DNA of 64,000 nt from Rhizobium hidalgonense (GTDB lineage Bacteria; Pseudomonadota; Alphaproteobacteria; Rhizobiales; Rhizobiaceae), in the NCBI RefSeq assembly GCF_002914525.1, contig NZ_LODW01000041.1:62001-126000 (forward strand). The letters are read 5' to 3'. The translations under genes were made by a program, and so were the position numbers. The notes under the pieces were generated by a model. The model saw nothing but the letters and a program-made list of their open reading frames with translations. It was not told the origin of the DNA and did not search any database. This document shows, piece after piece, positions 63,372-64,000 of this stretch. Every line of letters begins with the position of its first letter. Within the stretch, counting starts at the first letter, position 1.

Positions 63372-64000
63372 TTACCGCGGATAAAGTTCCGACGTGCGGC
63401 CGGCGAGATAATAGCCGGCCAGCCCGTACCATTCGCGGATCGCCGTCGCCATGTTCTGCGCATTGAGGTTCGGCTGGGTGAAATCCAAACCCGGCCTCAC
63501 CTCGCCATCGGTGCGATAATCGGTCGGCCAGGGCACGATATCGATGCCGAGCTTGCGGAAGATGCCGACGGAACGCGGCATGTGGAAACCCGAGGTGATC
63601 AGCAGGCAATTGGAAAGCCCTTGGCTTGCCAGGAATTCCTTGGTGTTGACGGCGTTTTCGAAGGTGGTGCGCGATTGCCTCTCCTCGATCAGGCGATCCT
63701 TGCCGACGCCGAAGAGCGGGAAGAAACGCTCGGAGGCCGCCGCATCGCCTTCATAGATGCCCGAGAGGGAACCGTCGCCGCCCGAGACAAGAATGCGCGA
63801 CTGCGGAAATTTCTGCGCGAGCCGCAGGGCTTCGACGAAGCGGTCCGCCGCGGCGTTGAATTCTATGCCATGGCGCGCCGTGTTCACCTCGTTTTCGAAG
63901 GCGCCGCCGAGCACGATCATGCATTGCAGGTTCTGCGGATCGGCGGCCGGCCTTGCGAAACGCTGCTCGAGACCCTGCATCATCAGGTTGCCGGCCGTAG
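63372..64000 (-). CDS. YdcF-family (DUF218) protein, 5' end beyond the window
   Basis: The frame continues through the right edge; 209 or so residues are visible. DUF218 signature elements: IVLGGAFEN, ILVSGGDGSLSG, the acidic EERQSRTTFENAVN and LLITSGFHMPRS. These make a Rossmann-like fold; ElyC/SanA/YdcF relatives affect cell envelope synthesis. The segment before the visible LEQRFARP is probably the tail of the N-terminal membrane part. The stop lies three bases after the neighbouring gene's end. Function is unknown. Confidence 0.88.
   Translation of the reverse strand, partial: TAGNLMMQGLEQRFARPAADPQNLQCMIVLGGAFENEVNTARHGIEFNAAADRFVEALRLAQKFPQSRILVSGGDGSLSGIYEGDAAASERFFPLFGVGKDRLIEERQSRTTFENAVNTKEFLASQGLSNCLLITSGFHMPRSVGIFRKLGIDIVPWPTDYRTDGEVRPGLDFTQPNLNAQNMATAIREWYGLAGYYLAGRTSELYPR

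Overview
The window looks like a chromosomal segment of a fast-growing rhizobium, most likely Rhizobium of the leguminosarum/etli group. Reasons: high GC with C/G-ending codons; the order phnC-phnD-phnE-phnE-DUF1045-phnM-phnN; a fabA-fabB-fabI operon divergent from irr; a cycM/kdsB/pheA cluster; rhizobial RIME palindromes; and a structured sRNA between polA and a marR gene where I recall the alpha-r7 (Smr7C) family in rhizobia. I saw no phage, insertion sequence, plasmid, tRNA or CRISPR signal. This is core genome, and its less expected content is mostly in the intergenic DNA.

Layout. 1-7.0 kb: tail of an acetyltransferase-like gene, then the phosphonate/phosphate ABC transporter (phnC, phnD, phnE1, phnE2) and C-P lyase accessory genes (DUF1045 2H-phosphoesterase, phnM, phnN). 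7.0-13.5 kb: GrpB-family protein, an FtsK motor without membrane segments, polA and the alpha-r7-like sRNA. 13.5-22.1 kb: MarR regulator, an MHYT-PAS-GGDEF-EAL protein, an M20 peptidase, an Arg/Asp-rich SH3 protein, a class A penicillin-binding protein, two CtrA-type boxes, a RIME element and a minus-strand sRNA candidate. 22.1-26.5 kb: dnaK-dnaJ behind a sigma-32 promoter, a small conserved-looking ORF and an XRE regulator. 26.8-33.4 kb: recF-moeB-GNAT, a hydroxyacid dehydrogenase, an SH3 protein, an adenosine kinase-like gene, another sRNA candidate and an AEC transporter. 33.4-38.8 kb: cycM, kdsB, pheA, a VOC protein, a small ORF, a YafY/WYL regulator, nudC and a HIT protein; two copies of one palindrome precede the VOC gene and the small ORF. 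38.8-44.0 kb: SRP RNA, dnaX-ybaB, MOSC, recR, and a lytic transglycosylase whose start lies in an intergenic repeat. 44.0-55.1 kb: GNAT, MFS, then the translation operon rimP-nusA-ylxR/L7Ae-infB-rbfA-truB, an alpha/beta hydrolase and rpsO. 55.4-64 kb: pnp, an rsmC-like gene, fabI/fabB/fabA, irr, a TRIC-family membrane protein, a secreted Cys-rich protein and a truncated YdcF-family gene.

How it fits together. The phn genes import and process phosphonates, probably with phnG-L upstream of the window. dnaKJ, polA, recF, recR and dnaX cover protein folding, replication and repair. rimP to pnp is the transcription-translation-RNA decay block. fabA/B/I make unsaturated fatty acids beside the iron/heme regulator Irr. 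The most rewarding material is regulatory: three sRNA-like loci (one probably known, two unassigned), two CtrA boxes (one overlapping a CcrM GANTC site), a paired palindromic operator beside a WYL regulator, and a candidate attenuator before rimP. All calls come from reading the sequence. No database search or folding program was run.
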